From Neptunicoccus cionae (lineage in GTDB: Bacteria; Pseudomonadota; Alphaproteobacteria; Rhodobacterales; Rhodobacteraceae), in NCBI RefSeq assembly GCF_014643735.1, contig NZ_BMKA01000003.1:1-64000 (forward strand): a stretch of 64,000 nucleotides of DNA. The letters run 5' to 3'. Under the pieces are notes generated by a model. The model worked only from the letters and a program-made list of their open reading frames with translations, did no database searches and was not told the DNA's origin. Positions 1 to 8,778 of the stretch are shown piece by piece. Each line of letters opens with the position of its first letter. Positions within the stretch are counted from its first letter, which is position 1. The translations under genes were made by a program, and so were the position numbers.

Positions 1-296
1 AAACCGACCTTCCTGTGCGCTTGCATGGTTTCTCTGCCGTTGCTTGATCTTGATTGGATCATCGCCGTTCGCCACAATCCGCCGCACATCATGGGCCGCT
101 TTCCGGGCTTCTGCGAGAGACAGGAGGGGATAGGAGCCAAGCCCCATCTCGCGTTGTCGACCGAACAGTGAAAACCGGAAGGTCCATTGTGCCTGCCGTC
201 TTTCCTCTTAAACAACCATAAGCCCTGTCCGTCGAAATGTTTGCCAGGCGACAGGGACTTTAACTGTGCGACTGTAAAGAAATTGGATTTTGCCAT
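1..296 (-). pseudogene. 5' fragment of a P4-type tyrosine integrase, frameshifted
   Basis: Reading leftward from the ATG at 294-296, the first ~34 codons match the start of integrases with an N-terminal DUF4102 domain (key words FDGQGLWLFKRKDG). The rest of the domain (AQWTFRFSLFGRQREMGLGS, then SLAEARKAAHDVRRIVANG) is in a different frame and stays open to the left edge. The frames join near 187-194 and need one inserted base to restore one protein. The catalytic domain would lie beyond the window. Integrases of this family insert elements at defined sites, usually tRNA genes, but none is visible between here and hflX. Either the gene is dead or one base was lost in sequencing. I am fairly sure of the family and less sure that it is non-functional. 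Confidence 0.75.
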
Positions 297-421
297 AAGG
301 GTACCTCCGAAATATCTACAAACGCAGATGGCACTGCCCGGGAAATCCCGGACCGCGCTGAGACGCTACCGCACTCTTATTAAAGCACGATTTAAATCTC
401 AGAGCGCTTGATACGAAGGAT

Positions 422-458
422 ATACCCCTCCGGCGGGAGTATTTGGGGAACATTGAAG
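422..458. repeat. Intergenic hairpin repeat, copy 1
   Basis: A short palindrome (CTCC at 428-431 pairing with GGAG at 436-439, extended by ATA/TAT outside a small bulge) is followed by ATTTGGGGAACATTGAAG. The same arrangement occurs at 19129-19175. It lies just past the hflX stop codon and probably helps end transcription. Repeats with a GC-rich hairpin followed by GGAGTATT are common between genes in Rhodobacterales; that part is recalled rather than searched. Confidence 0.55.
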
Positions 459-471
459 TAAGGGTGTGCTT

Positions 472-1734
472 TTAGCTACCGTACTTTTCGAATTGAGCGG
501 CTTGTTTGGCGGTCCATGTTACGGTGATTTCATACCCCTGATCCCACAGGTCTTCTTTGTCGATGACGTTTTGTTCAAACAACCACGCGCGGCGGGCGCC
601 TTCGGAGAAGGCCAGACGCAAGGTTTGGGTGGTTTTGGGATCGTCGAGCGCTTTGGCAACGCTGTCGAGAAGTGTGTCGATGCCCTGCCCCGTTACAGCC
701 GACAGGATCTCTATATTCTCGGATCGTTCAGCCGTGTTGCGGGCGGTTTCATAGGCCTCGGGGGGGAGCAGGTCCACCTTGTTCCAGACCTCGATCATGG
801 TATCGCTGGCGCTTTGGGTGACACCGAGATCGGCGAGGATGTCGGTGACATCTTCCGCCTGCGCCTCGGTTTCGGGATGGGCAATGTCGCGCACATGAAG
901 GATCAGATCGGCATCCAGAACCTCTTCCAGCGTCGCACGGAAAGCGGCGACCAGTTGGGTTGGCAGTTCCGAAATAAAACCAACCGTGTCAGAAAGGATG
1001 ATCTTGCGGCCCTCGGGCAGCTCGATTTCCCGCATTGTCGGGTCAAGAGTGGCGAACAGCATGTCTTTTGCCATCACATCCGCGCCGGTCAGTTTGTTGA
1101 ACAGCGTTGATTTGCCCGCGTTGGTATAGCCCACCAGAGCAACAATCGGATAAGGCACCTTGGCACGGGCGGCGCGGTGCAGCTCGCGGGTTTTGACGAC
1201 TTTGGACAGCTGTTTCTTCAGCCGGACAATCGCATCGTCAATGGCACGGCGGTCGGATTCAATCTGGGTTTCACCGGCACCACCGACAAACCCCAAACCA
1301 CCGCGCTGGCGTTCAAGGTGGGTCCATGCGCGGACCAGCCGCGTCTTGGAGTAGCTGAGCGCGGCAAGGTCGACTTGCAGCACGCCTTCGCGGGTGGCGG
1401 CGCGATCCGAGAAAATCTCGAGGATCAGGCCGGTGCGATCCAGCACTTTCACCTTCCAGTGCCGTTCAAGATTGCGTTGCTGGATCGGTGTGACCGGACC
1501 GTCGATGATAACGAGAGTGACCTCTTCGGCCTTGATCCGTTGATCCAGCTCTTCGAGCTTCCCTTTACCGAACAGCAAACCGGCCTGCGGTTTGCGCAGG
1601 TTAACGACTTCGCCGTAGGCCACATCCAGTTTCAGGGCATGGGCCAGAGACACGGCCTCTGCCAGAGCATGCTCTGGCGCGCGGCGTGTTTCCTGATTGG
1701 CGATATCGGGGTGAAGGACGCAGGCGCGTTCCAA
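472..1734 (-). CDS. hflX: GTPase HflX
   Basis: HflX is a ribosome-associated GTPase that splits or rescues stalled 50S/70S ribosomes under stress. The 420-residue product has the glycine-rich N-terminal HflX domain (GLLFGKGKLEEL), the linker motif GLGFVGGAGETQIE, then a GTPase domain with P-loop GYTNAGKST, G3 DTVGF and G4 NKVD. The start is a TTG at 1732-1734, four bases past the hfq stop, with GAGGA inside the end of hfq as ribosome binding site, so translation is probably coupled. It is the last gene of the ntr-trk-hfq array, and the hfq-hflX order is conserved in many proteobacteria. Confidence 0.95.
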   Translation of the reverse strand: MERACVLHPDIANQETRRAPEHALAEAVSLAHALKLDVAYGEVVNLRKPQAGLLFGKGKLEELDQRIKAEEVTLVIIDGPVTPIQQRNLERHWKVKVLDRTGLILEIFSDRAATREGVLQVDLAALSYSKTRLVRAWTHLERQRGGLGFVGGAGETQIESDRRAIDDAIVRLKKQLSKVVKTRELHRAARAKVPYPIVALVGYTNAGKSTLFNKLTGADVMAKDMLFATLDPTMREIELPEGRKIILSDTVGFISELPTQLVAAFRATLEEVLDADLILHVRDIAHPETEAQAEDVTDILADLGVTQSASDTMIEVWNKVDLLPPEAYETARNTAERSENIEILSAVTGQGIDTLLDSVAKALDDPKTTQTLRLAFSEGARRAWLFEQNVIDKEDLWDQGYEITVTWTAKQAAQFEKYGS

Positions 1735-1737
1735 GGA

Positions 1738-1974
1738 TCAGCTTTCCTCGCCGTCGTACAACTGCACAGCTTGGGCTGGCATGATGGTCGAAATGGCGTG
1801 TTTATAGACAAGCTGGCTTTGGCCGTCGCGACGCAACAGAACACAGAAGTTATCAAACCAGGTGATCATCCCCTGAAGTTTGACACCGTTGATCAGAAAA
1901 ATCGTGACCGATACTTTCTGTTTACGAACATTGTTAAGGAATGCGTCCTGCAGGTTTTGTTTGTCGCCAGCCAT
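1738..1974 (-). CDS. hfq: RNA chaperone Hfq
   Basis: Hfq is a hexameric Sm-like protein that pairs small RNAs with mRNAs. The 78-residue product shows Sm1 ([19 protein letters not shown], with the QxxxLN motif of the proximal RNA face) and Sm2 with the YKHAIST motif typical of bacterial Hfq. The acidic tail is short, as usual in alphaproteobacteria. In this group Hfq is needed for nitrogen-fixation control (it was first called NrfA), which fits its place downstream of the ntr genes. About 130 bases separate it from trkH, so it may also have its own promoter. Confidence 0.97.
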   Translation of the reverse strand: MAGDKQNLQDAFLNNVRKQKVSVTIFLINGVKLQGMITWFDNFCVLLRRDGQSQLVYKHAISTIMPAQAVQLYDGEES

Positions 1975-2104
1975 TTTTGTCAGCTTTCAGTTTTATGCCC
2001 CGCATTGATTGGCGCGGGATATTGTTTTCGTTCCGAGCGAGACTAAGAGACAAATGCGGGGTTTGACCAGCAGAAAATTTCGCTTTTTGGTCAGTTGTGG
2101 TAAT

Positions 2105-3610
2105 TTATCGCCAGTAGTTGGGGTTCAGCACGGCAATGACGGCCAAAGCCTCCAACCGGCCAAGGATCATGGCCACACATAAGATCAGTTTGCCAAGGTC
2201 TGAAATATTGGCGTAACCGGTAAAGCTCTCGCCCGCGGCATGGGCCAGAGGGCCGGTGTTTGACATGCCTGCCGTTGCAAACAACAAGCTATCGGCAAAG
2301 CCGATCCCCGTGGCCGAAAGCGCCAGCGCCGTCAGGCCGAGCGACAATACAAACAGCATCAAAAAGATCCATGCGATCTGCGCCCCTTCGCGGCGGATCA
2401 GTCGAACCCTTCGGGAGGAACCGGCAATTGAATTGGGGTGGTTCAGGCGTTGGATTTCCCGCTGGCTGTGTTTGTAAAGCGCATAGACCCGCAGCAATTT
2501 CACCCCGCCTGCTGTGGTGGCGATGCCGCCGCCCATGACAGACAGGCTCATCAGGATCAGACCGGTTGTGCCAAGCCCCGACCAGTTCCGCGCACCCTCC
2601 CAAGCGGCACTTTCAAAGCCGGTGGTCGTCAGGAAAGACATGACCATAAACACCGCGCCCCAGATTGCAGCAAGAACACTGGGCACCTCGGCCCCTGCAG
2701 ACACCTCATAGGCGGCTGTCCAGTGGCGCAGGAACAACAGGAACGGAATGATTATAAGACAGGCCAGTGTCAGGTTGATCTCTTTGTCCAGCTTGATGTT
2801 CTGAAAAAACTCGCGGTCGCTGGCAAAAAAGAACGAGTGGCGGGAAACTGCAAAGAACAGGAAGAGGAACATCAGAACCTCACCCGCATAGCCGCTGGAC
2901 GCCCCTTCCAACCCGCCAACCGGAGAAATACCGCTGGTCGAAACGATCGACATGGCATGAGAGACAGCCACCAACGTTCGATCCCCCGCTACCAGAAGGG
3001 TCAGGGTCAGCAGAGCGGTCACGGCAAGGTAAATCGGAAATATCTGCTCGGCGTAACGGGCGAGGCGCTGTTTCGCATCTGCACTCGCGATCTGGTTGCT
3101 GGATTTCTGCGTGCCCTGCCCTGCGGCGAAAATCTCAAACCCGCCGATGTTAAGGGGCGCAAAAATCGCCATCGCGACCACGAGGATGAAAAATCCGCCG
3201 ACCCAGCCCACAATCGCCCGCATCAAATGCAGCGGTGCGGGCACGATTGTCGGATCGTCAAACAGCGTTGCGCCCGTCGTTGTCAAACTGCTGAGCATCT
3301 CGAAATAGGCCTGAAAATAGGTAATCGAGGTGACAAGATAATTGAACGGCAAGGCAAGCAGTGCGGGAATCGTCAGAAACGAGGCAAAGACCGTCACCAG
3401 ATAATTCCGCGCCGTATTCGGGGCCGAATATCCTGTGACGGCAATTCCAACAAGCCCCAACAGAATAAGCAGGAAGGTGGTATAATAAAAGAATGTGCGC
3501 GCTACATCCCAATCTTCCAGCCGGATCGCAAAGACCATCGGCAGATACATCATCGCAACCGCAAAGCCGAGCAGTTGGACGAACAATGGAAGGGAGCGCA
3601 GCCAAGCCAT
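2105..3610 (-). CDS. trkH: TrkH-family potassium uptake membrane protein
   Basis: This is the integral membrane pore of the Trk potassium uptake system. The 501-residue protein is almost entirely hydrophobic, with repeated pore-loop signatures near TTTGATLFDDP, VSTSGISPVGG, TTTGFESAAW and ATAGMSNTGPL, where the selectivity-filter glycines lie. It is four bases downstream of trkA, which encodes its cytoplasmic NAD-binding gate. Length and loops fit TrkH rather than KtrB. In related bacteria trkAH adjoins ntrYX, which suggests a link between potassium and nitrogen state; that link is inferred from gene order. Confidence 0.93.
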   Translation of the reverse strand: MAWLRSLPLFVQLLGFAVAMMYLPMVFAIRLEDWDVARTFFYYTTFLLILLGLVGIAVTGYSAPNTARNYLVTVFASFLTIPALLALPFNYLVTSITYFQAYFEMLSSLTTTGATLFDDPTIVPAPLHLMRAIVGWVGGFFILVVAMAIFAPLNIGGFEIFAAGQGTQKSSNQIASADAKQRLARYAEQIFPIYLAVTALLTLTLLVAGDRTLVAVSHAMSIVSTSGISPVGGLEGASSGYAGEVLMFLFLFFAVSRHSFFFASDREFFQNIKLDKEINLTLACLIIIPFLLFLRHWTAAYEVSAGAEVPSVLAAIWGAVFMVMSFLTTTGFESAAWEGARNWSGLGTTGLILMSLSVMGGGIATTAGGVKLLRVYALYKHSQREIQRLNHPNSIAGSSRRVRLIRREGAQIAWIFLMLFVLSLGLTALALSATGIGFADSLLFATAGMSNTGPLAHAAGESFTGYANISDLGKLILCVAMILGRLEALAVIAVLNPNYWR

Positions 3611-3614
3611 CGCG

Positions 3615-4991
3615 CTAAAAGAAGTCGATCCGCACTTGCAAAAGCCGCTCTACATTTTCGATGTGGCGTGCAAGAGAGAAGATCACAACAATATCGCCGT
3701 CCTCGACACGGGTATCCCCGTTTGGCCGGATTACCTTGTCGCCCTTTTGGATCGCCGCAATGATCGCGCCCTCGGGTATGTTAATATCGCGTATGGCGCT
3801 CCCTGAAATCGGCGAAGTGGACATCACTTGTGCTTCGATCACCTCGGCTTCGGCATCGCCGATGGAGTAGACCTGCCGCACGCGTCCATGACGGATATGG
3901 CGCAGGATCGACGATACGGTGGTCGCGCGGGGGTGGATGAAGGCGTCAATATTTAGCGGACGCATCAGGGGGGCCAGTCCGTTGTCATTAACCAAAGCCA
4001 CAACTTGGGGGCAGCCTTCGGCTTTTGCGCGGGTGGCTGTCAGAAGGTTGGTTTTATCATCGTCCGTCACCGCCAGCAGCGCATCGGCTTTGTCCAGATT
4101 AGCCTCCATCAGCATATCCATATCAAGCCCGTCACCGTGGAGCACAATCGTGCGTTCCAGCGCCTCCGCTGCCCGTTCGGCCACAGGGCGCGACTTTTCG
4201 ATGACCTTGGCACGGACCCTGTCTGATCGTTTCTCAAGCTCGCTCGCCACCGCAAGACCAACATTGCCACCGCCTATGATGATGACCCGTTCCCGTTTCT
4301 TCGTGGTCTTGCCGAAGATTTCCAAGGCGCGGCCCACGTCGTCCTTGTGGGTGAACAAATAGATTTGGTCGCCGACAAACAATTGGTCGTCAGGTGTCGC
4401 GGTGAACAGTCTGTTGTCCCGACGGACACCACAGACCAGTGCGCGAAGGGTAGAGAAAAGCTCTGACAATTGGCGCAGCGGTGTGTTCACCACGGCGCAA
4501 TCTTCATCGAGCGTAATGCCAAGCATCTCTACCTGCCCCATCAGGAACGGCTCGCTGTCAAAGGTGGACGGAGCGGCCAATTGGCGCAAAGCGGCGGCTG
4601 CCACTTCTTTTTCCGGCGAGATCACGACGTCGATCGGCAGGTGGTCCCGCTGGTACAGATCCGTGTAGATCACATCAAGATAGGACTGCGCCCGAAGACG
4701 CGCAATCTTGCGCGGGATCGAAAAGACCGAATGGGCCACCTGACATGTGACCATGTTGACCTCGTCCGAGTGTGTGGCGGCGATAATCATGTCCGCATCC
4801 CGCGCACCGGCGCGGCGCAGAATGTCGGGATAGCTGGCAAATCCGGCGATACCGGAAACATCAAGGGAATCCGTGGCCTGATTCACAAGGGCCGGATTGT
4901 TGTCCACGATGGTGACTTCATTGTTTTCGGCTGCAAGGTGGCGGGCAATCTGCCAGCCGACCTGTCCTGCACCACATACGATAACCTTCAT
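3615..4991 (-). CDS. trkA: Trk system potassium transporter TrkA
   Basis: TrkA is the peripheral NAD(H)-binding regulatory subunit of the Trk channel. The 458-residue protein has two RCK units: the first starts with the Rossmann motif VCGAGQVGWQIARHL, the second with VIIIGGGNVGLAVASELEK, each followed by a TrkA_C ligand domain. It starts with ATG at 4989-4991 and precedes trkH in the same operon. It lies 49 bases downstream of ntrX with no evident terminator between them. Confidence 0.95.
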   Translation of the reverse strand: MKVIVCGAGQVGWQIARHLAAENNEVTIVDNNPALVNQATDSLDVSGIAGFASYPDILRRAGARDADMIIAATHSDEVNMVTCQVAHSVFSIPRKIARLRAQSYLDVIYTDLYQRDHLPIDVVISPEKEVAAAALRQLAAPSTFDSEPFLMGQVEMLGITLDEDCAVVNTPLRQLSELFSTLRALVCGVRRDNRLFTATPDDQLFVGDQIYLFTHKDDVGRALEIFGKTTKKRERVIIIGGGNVGLAVASELEKRSDRVRAKVIEKSRPVAERAAEALERTIVLHGDGLDMDMLMEANLDKADALLAVTDDDKTNLLTATRAKAEGCPQVVALVNDNGLAPLMRPLNIDAFIHPRATTVSSILRHIRHGRVRQVYSIGDAEAEVIEAQVMSTSPISGSAIRDINIPEGAIIAAIQKGDKVIRPNGDTRVEDGDIVVIFSLARHIENVERLLQVRIDFF

Positions 4992-5040
4992 GTCAGGCTC
5001 CTGTCGCTATGAGCCTGTGCTACCAGTTTGGGCGGCTGCG

Positions 5041-6456
5041 TCAATCGCCAAGGGGCTCTACCGAGTCTTCTTCTATTTCGGCGATGCGGGTTCCGGCCTT
5101 GTTTGTGGTCACAACATTCAAGGTTTTCAGCTTGCGGTGCAACGCACTGCGCTCCATCCCGACGAAATTCGCGGTGCGCGAAATGTTACCGCCGAACCGG
5201 TTGATCTGTGCCATCAGATATTCCCGTTCAAACATCTCGCGGGCTTCACGTAGGGGCAACATGGCATAGGTGTTGGACAGCCCTGCCCCTTCACCGCTGT
5301 TACCGCTTTCGTTTCCGGGGATTTCAGACGGTTCGATCTCGCCTTTGTCAGGGCCAAGGATCAACACCCGCTCGATCACATTACGCAACTGGCGCACATT
5401 TCCGGGCCAAGTCATGGTTTGCAACAAAGCTTCGGTTTCTTCGCCTAAGGGACGCACAGGCAGGCCCTGCGCTGCGTTCAATTCTTCCATGAAATGCTGG
5501 GCGAGCAGCGCAATATCTTCGCGCCGTGCCTCAAGCGAGGGAACGTTGATCGGCACCACGTTCAAGCGGTGAAACAGTTCTTCGCGAAAACGTCCTGCGG
5601 CGATCTCCTGTGTCAGGTCGCGGTTCGTGGCCGACAGCACGCGAATGTCCACGCGCACTTTGTCCGAGCCACCTACACGCGTGAAGGATTGCTCAACCAG
5701 AACCCGCAGGATTTTAGACTGCGTTCCAAGGGGCATATCCGCCACCTCATCAAAGAACACGATGCCACCGTGGGCCTGCTCCAAGAGACCCGGCTCAAAC
5801 CCGCGTTCACTGCCTTCGCGCCCGAACAACACCTCTTCCATACGATCCGGTTCGATACTGGCAGAATTGACCGAAACAAACGGCGCTTTTGCGCGATCCG
5901 ATTTGGAGTGGATATACCGCGCGGCCACTTCTTTACCGCAGCCCGATGGCCCCGTCAGCATCACGCGCCCGTTGGTTTTGGTCACCTTATCAAGCTGGCT
6001 CTGCAAATTACGGAAGGCCGTGGAATTGCCCACCATCACCGAAGACGTTACGTCCTTCACCTTCAGTTGTGCGTTTTCACGGCGCAACCGCGATGTTTCC
6101 ATCGCCCGCGCGATTACCACCATTAACTGGTCGATATTAAAGGGCTTTTCGATAAAGTCATACGCACCCTGCTTCACCGCAGCCACCGCGATTTCAATGT
6201 TGCCGTGGCCCGAAATAATCACCACAGGAATATCAGGATTGTCGCGCCGAACGGTTTTCAGAATGTCGATCCCGTCCAGCCGGCTGTCCTTTAGCCAAAT
6301 ATCCAGAATAATCAGATCCGGCGCGTCTTTGTTAATTTCGGCGAACGTATCATCCGAATTGGCCGCCTTGCGGGTCGTATACCCCTCGTCCACCAGAATG
6401 TCGGACACAAGTTCACGAATATCTTTTTCATCATCAACGACGAGAATATCACCCAT
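5041..6456 (-). CDS. ntrX: Response regulator NtrX
   Basis: NtrX is the DNA-binding partner of sensor NtrY, involved in nitrogen, redox and envelope control in alphaproteobacteria. Domains: receiver (phosphoacceptor D52 in LIILDIW), AAA+ domain (Walker A GPSGCGKE, Walker B GGIVFFDEV), and a C-terminal Fis-type helix-turn-helix (ISRTANFVGMERSALHRKL). The GAFTGA loop that contacts sigma-54 is absent: after LFGRE the sequence runs GSERGFEPGLLEQAHGG. I chose ATG 6454-6456 over an in-frame GTG 21 bases upstream because AGGAG lies just before it. It follows ntrY directly. Confidence 0.93.
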   Translation of the reverse strand: MGDILVVDDEKDIRELVSDILVDEGYTTRKAANSDDTFAEINKDAPDLIILDIWLKDSRLDGIDILKTVRRDNPDIPVVIISGHGNIEIAVAAVKQGAYDFIEKPFNIDQLMVVIARAMETSRLRRENAQLKVKDVTSSVMVGNSTAFRNLQSQLDKVTKTNGRVMLTGPSGCGKEVAARYIHSKSDRAKAPFVSVNSASIEPDRMEEVLFGREGSERGFEPGLLEQAHGGIVFFDEVADMPLGTQSKILRVLVEQSFTRVGGSDKVRVDIRVLSATNRDLTQEIAAGRFREELFHRLNVVPINVPSLEARREDIALLAQHFMEELNAAQGLPVRPLGEETEALLQTMTWPGNVRQLRNVIERVLILGPDKGEIEPSEIPGNESGNSGEGAGLSNTYAMLPLREAREMFEREYLMAQINRFGGNISRTANFVGMERSALHRKLKTLNVVTTNKAGTRIAEIEEDSVEPLGD

Positions 6457-6483
6457 TTTACCACTCCTGACGGTCACCTTTGA

Positions 6484-8730
6484 TCAGGCCACCTTTATAT
6501 TTTCGGTTACATTACTAAATTCATTTCCAAATGGCAAAACGATACGTGCCATTGCACCCACCCGACCCGTACCGTCGAAAGCGGGGGCATCAAGCAGTTC
6601 CAGCGTGCCACCATGTTCTTCAATAATCTTCTTCACAATCGGCAGCCCCAGCCCCGTGCCACTGTCGCGGTGGGTCACATAGGGTTCAAACAAACGGGAC
6701 CGGTTTTCCGCGGGCAACCCCATGCCGTTATCCTGAATTTCAATCTCGGTAGAGCCGTTCTCACAGCGTACAATCACACGGATCTCCGGCGCAAAGTCTT
6801 CCGGCTTTTCTTCCATGCCTTCAATGGCTTCACCTGCGTTTTTAATCAGGTTTGTCATCGCTTGATTAAACATGGTCGCATCAATCACCGCTTGGATGCT
6901 CTCGGCTTCCATAACAAGATTTACTTTGGTCGGGCTTAATGCTGACTGCTGCAACACCACCACATCGCGGATCAGTTTGGCCAGATCCTGATCGCGCCGT
7001 TCTGGTTCGGGCATACGTGCGAATTTGGAGAATTCATCAACAATGCGGCGCAAGTCGTTGGTTTGCCGTATAATAACGTCCGCGTACTGCCCAAGGTCAG
7101 CGCCTTCGTCGCCGAGTTTCGGACCGAATTTGCGTTTCATCCGCTCGGCGGACAGTTGGATCGGGGTGAGCGGGTTCTTAATCTCATGGGCGATCCGGCG
7201 GGCCACATCGCCCCAAGCCGCCATGCGCTGGGCGGAAACGAGCGACGTTACGTCGTCGAACGTCACAACGTACCCTTCCAGTTCTCCATCCTCAGATACC
7301 CGTTTGGCCATCCGCACCAACAGAATCTCGGGGCTTCCGGTTCGTGTCAGTCTGACCTCTTCCTGCGCAACACCGGAGGTTTTATCCTCGAGTTTTGCGA
7401 ACAGTCCCGAAAACTCCGGTACTGCGAGGATCAGTTCTGCATTGGCGTCGCCGTCGACGTCCAGATTCAGCAATCGCGCCGCTGCGGTGTTCATCATGGC
7501 GATCTGTCCGTGTTCGTTCAGACCGATTACACCCGCTGTCACGCCGGACAGCACGCTATCAAACAAACGGCGGCGGCGTTCGGTACGCTCGTTCGCTTCA
7601 ATCAGATCGTCGTGCTGGCGTTTGACCTGCTGGGTCATGCGGTTGAAAATCTGCCCGAGCATGGCGATTTCGTCGTCGCCGTCTTCTTCGCGCACCTGCA
7701 CACCCAGATCTCCTTCCCCCACACGTTCCACAGCCCCCGCAAGGCGGGCGACAGGGCGTGAGAGACGTTCGGCAAACCACAGCCCCAGCCAGATCGCAGC
7801 CAGAATCACGATAAGGGCAAACGCCATGTAAATTAGGGCCAGATCAAACAGAAGCTGGTCCCGTTCCTGTTCCCCTTGATTGTAAAGCGCGACGGTTTCC
7901 TTGGTTTCATCCAGCAGGTTCAGGATTTCCCCATCCACGCGGCGCGATACATAGATATAGCGATCCGGATAGGTGCTAAGCCGCACAAGCGCACGGAACT
8001 CGTTGTTGTCCCAATCCTGAATAACAACCGTCTTGCCCGCTTCGGCCTCTTTCAGGCTGTTGTCCGAAGGCGGTTCAAAATCAAACAGATAGCTGCGTTC
8101 GCCTCGCGCCTTAAGGTTGGCGGCCCCGTCGATGACAAAGGCTTCTTTCAACCCCCGTTGAATACGCTGTTGGCCAAGCGTCAGCGAGGAGCGCAATTCC
8201 TGTTCGGCGTTAATCCCGAGGATTCGCCGCTGTTGGTTCAGGAATTGTGCCAGCAATTGCGCATCGGCCACCAGATCATTGCGTTGCTCGGTTTCATAGG
8301 CTTGTGCGGCTGCGAGAGAATTCCCCACTACGTTCTGCACACGGGTCGAGAACCAGTTTTCAAAGCCGAAGTTCAACAGAATCGTCGAGATCACCGCCAC
8401 CATGACCGTTGGTACCAGCGCCACAAAGGCAAACACCCCCGAAAGGCGCATATGCAGACGCGATCCTGCGGTCTTTTTGTTGCGCGCGGTGACAATCCGC
8501 AGGATTCGCTGACTGACCAGCGCGGCAACAACCAACACATAGACAAAATCGCACAGCAGAACGAACCGGATCAGGTCGTTAGAGACCGATCCGTTGGTCG
8601 CGCGCAGCACAAAATAGGTGGTGAAAACCAGAATCGGGGCGAGAAGCGCCAGCGAAATCGCAAACACCGTCTGCACCCGCCGCTTCTTGCGCCAGCCGTT
8701 CACACGCCGCCAAAGAATACCAAGATGCAT
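6484..8730 (-). CDS. ntrY: Sensor histidine kinase NtrY
   Basis: This membrane-bound histidine kinase phosphorylates NtrX. The 748-residue protein has an N-terminal pair of membrane segments, a third near SGVFAFVALVPTVMVAVIS, a periplasmic sensor region ending near LALIYMAFALIVILAAIWLG, a HAMP linker (RLSRPVARLAGAVERVGEGD), a PAS domain, the phosphoacceptor box AHEIKNPLTPIQLSAER, and an ATPase domain with DNGMGLP and GTGLGLPIV. The length fits the NtrY family. It sits 48 bases after ntrC and 27 bases ahead of ntrX. Confidence 0.94.
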   Translation of the reverse strand: MHLGILWRRVNGWRKKRRVQTVFAISLALLAPILVFTTYFVLRATNGSVSNDLIRFVLLCDFVYVLVVAALVSQRILRIVTARNKKTAGSRLHMRLSGVFAFVALVPTVMVAVISTILLNFGFENWFSTRVQNVVGNSLAAAQAYETEQRNDLVADAQLLAQFLNQQRRILGINAEQELRSSLTLGQQRIQRGLKEAFVIDGAANLKARGERSYLFDFEPPSDNSLKEAEAGKTVVIQDWDNNEFRALVRLSTYPDRYIYVSRRVDGEILNLLDETKETVALYNQGEQERDQLLFDLALIYMAFALIVILAAIWLGLWFAERLSRPVARLAGAVERVGEGDLGVQVREEDGDDEIAMLGQIFNRMTQQVKRQHDDLIEANERTERRRRLFDSVLSGVTAGVIGLNEHGQIAMMNTAAARLLNLDVDGDANAELILAVPEFSGLFAKLEDKTSGVAQEEVRLTRTGSPEILLVRMAKRVSEDGELEGYVVTFDDVTSLVSAQRMAAWGDVARRIAHEIKNPLTPIQLSAERMKRKFGPKLGDEGADLGQYADVIIRQTNDLRRIVDEFSKFARMPEPERRDQDLAKLIRDVVVLQQSALSPTKVNLVMEAESIQAVIDATMFNQAMTNLIKNAGEAIEGMEEKPEDFAPEIRVIVRCENGSTEIEIQDNGMGLPAENRSRLFEPYVTHRDSGTGLGLPIVKKIIEEHGGTLELLDAPAFDGTGRVGAMARIVLPFGNEFSNVTENIKVA

Positions 8731-8778
8731 ATTATACTGCTCTGCCGTTTCAGAAGTGCATCACTTACTGTTGCGCTT

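Noticed and set aside
187-411. A plus-strand frame of 74 codons at the left edge
   Set aside because: It lies opposite the integrase fragment and resembles no protein; the minus strand carries recognisable integrase sequence.
1177-2046. A long plus-strand frame opposite hflX and hfq
   Set aside because: It is only an antisense shadow of two well-known genes; such frames are common in GC-rich coding DNA.
2438-3763. A 441-codon plus-strand frame opposite trkH/trkA
   Set aside because: Composition (many Arg, Gln and His) is typical of the reverse strand of a membrane protein gene; trkH is certain on the other strand.
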